From the NCBI GenBank assembly GCA_005888425.1, contig VAZF01000088.1, positions 1 through 13,382 on the forward strand: a DNA stretch of 13,382 nucleotides, written 5' to 3'. The DNA is from Alphaproteobacteria bacterium (GTDB taxonomy: Bacteria; Pseudomonadota; Alphaproteobacteria; ATCC43930; CGMCC-115725). Position 1 is the first letter of the stretch. Every line of letters begins with the position of its first letter. Below are positions 12,686-13,382 of the stretch, in pieces. Below the pieces are notes generated by a model. It searched no databases and was not told the origin of the DNA. It worked only from the letters and a program-made list of their open reading frames with translations. A program made the position numbers and the translations under genes.

Positions 12686-13382
12686 ATGCCGGTGCGTATC
12701 GGATATCTGCTGCCGACCCGCGAGCAGGTCATGCAGGGGCGCCCCGAGGCGGCGCTGCTGCTTGCCCTGGCCGAACGGGCCGAGGGGCTTGGCTACGACT
12801 CGATCTGGGTCGGCGACTCGATCCTGGCGCGGCCGCGGCATGAGCCGCTGACCCTGTTGTCGGCCGTCGCGGCGCGCACCCGCAAGGCCGAACTCGGCAC
12901 CGCGGTGTTGTTGCCGGCATTGCGCAACCCGGTCGTGCTGGCGCATGGCATCGCGACCTTGGACCAGATCAGCGAAGGCCGCTTTATCCTGGGCGTCGGC
13001 ATCGCCAGCGATGTGCCGAACATCCGGGCTGAGTTCGTCGCCTGCAGCGTGCCGTTCGAGAAGCGGGTCGGCCGCATGCTCGAGGGCTTGCGCCTCTGCC
13101 GTGAATTGTGGAGCGGCGAGCCGGTCAACTGGAACGGCCGCTGGGTCATGGAAAACGCCATGCTCGGCCCGACACCGCACCGTCCCGGCGGACCGCCGAT
13201 CTGGATCGGCGGCGTGGTGCGCCCGAGCCTCGAACGGGTCGGACGGCTCTACGACGGCTGGTTCCCCAATTCACCCGATCCCGGCAAATGGCGCGAGCAA
13301 TGGGCGCAGATCCATCAGATTGCGCGTGAAGCCGGGCGCGACCCGGCGGCCCTGACCGGCGCGGTCTATCTGACCTTGACGA
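12686..13382 (+). CDS. LLM-class (luciferase-like) flavin-dependent oxidoreductase, 5' part
   Basis: The first 232 residues of a TIM-barrel luciferase-like monooxygenase; the frame is open at the right edge. Evidence: the first strand 'MPVRIGYLLPT', then 'LALAERAEGLGYDSIWVGDSI', 'EPLTLLSAVAARTRKAELGTAVLLPALRNPVVLAHGIATLDQISEGRFILGVGIA', the arrangement found in bacterial luciferase and F420- or FMN-dependent relatives. Later come 'GPTPHRPGGPPIWIGG' and 'RVGRLYDGWFPNSPDP', the usual second-half signatures. It would use reduced flavin (or F420) on an organic substrate in the cytoplasm; the substrate is unknown. The ATG at 12686 has AGGAGGAG (12672-12679) at ideal spacing. It follows the cytochrome gene by 70 bp without an evident terminator. 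Confidence 0.88.
   Translation, partial: MPVRIGYLLPTREQVMQGRPEAALLLALAERAEGLGYDSIWVGDSILARPRHEPLTLLSAVAARTRKAELGTAVLLPALRNPVVLAHGIATLDQISEGRFILGVGIASDVPNIRAEFVACSVPFEKRVGRMLEGLRLCRELWSGEPVNWNGRWVMENAMLGPTPHRPGGPPIWIGGVVRPSLERVGRLYDGWFPNSPDPGKWREQWAQIHQIAREAGRDPAALTGAVYLTLT

Noticed and set aside
1..13382. CRISPR arrays, tRNA or rRNA genes, transposase genes, prophage structural genes
   Set aside because: I looked for these by eye and found no spaced repeat arrays, no RNA gene signatures and no transposase or phage structural motifs in any frame.

Overview
This 13.4 kb window is GC-rich and densely coded, and every gene I can support lies on the + strand. The gene families (a livJHMGF-type importer, a receiver-adenylate cyclase, a DUF5681 protein), the base composition and a short palindromic repeat of a kind common in Bradyrhizobium-like genomes point to an alphaproteobacterium, probably Hyphomicrobiales. 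That placement is inference; no rRNA or tRNA gene is present to confirm it.

Layout. (1) 1-3867: a branched-chain amino acid-type (HAAT) ABC importer in the order substrate-binding protein (3' part only), LivH, LivM, LivG, LivF. (2) 3956-8421: a signalling module with an exported single-heme c protein (DUF3365/Tll0287-like), a membrane histidine kinase (four-helix-type periplasmic region, HAMP, GAF, HisKA, HATPase), a stand-alone receiver, and a class III adenylate cyclase with the C-terminal half of a receiver domain at its N-terminus. The heme protein and kinase are joined by a chain of 14-bp tandem units in which each stop codon overlaps the next start as ATGA. The kinase and receiver overlap as GTGA. 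(3) 8528-9148: a FrnE/DsbA-like oxidoreductase whose first active-site cysteine codon is TGA. A hairpin with bacterial SECIS features follows at once, so I read the gene as a selenoprotein with a U-P-W-C active site. (4) 9320-10880: small genes. These are an unrecognised 75-aa protein whose ribosome-binding site lies in a perfect 13-bp inverted repeat, a repeat/promoter-bearing gap, a DUF5681 protein and an overlapping acidic hypothetical protein. (5) 10881-13382: a relic of a luciferase-like (LLM) oxidoreductase gene, a diheme cytochrome c gene interrupted by one in-frame amber codon just after its signal peptide, and the 5' part of an intact LLM oxidoreductase gene that runs off the window.

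How the parts may work together (inference): the heme protein is a plausible periplasmic redox or ligand sensor acting with the kinase. The kinase would phosphorylate the stand-alone receiver. Output to cAMP would come from the cyclase, whose own receiver remnant has lost the phospho-acceptor. The selenoprotein and the diheme cytochrome continue a redox theme, but nothing in the sequence proves a functional link.

The strongest leads are the TGA-containing selenoprotein with its candidate SECIS, the ATGA relay between heme protein and kinase, the amber codon in the cytochrome gene and the truncated receiver on the cyclase.
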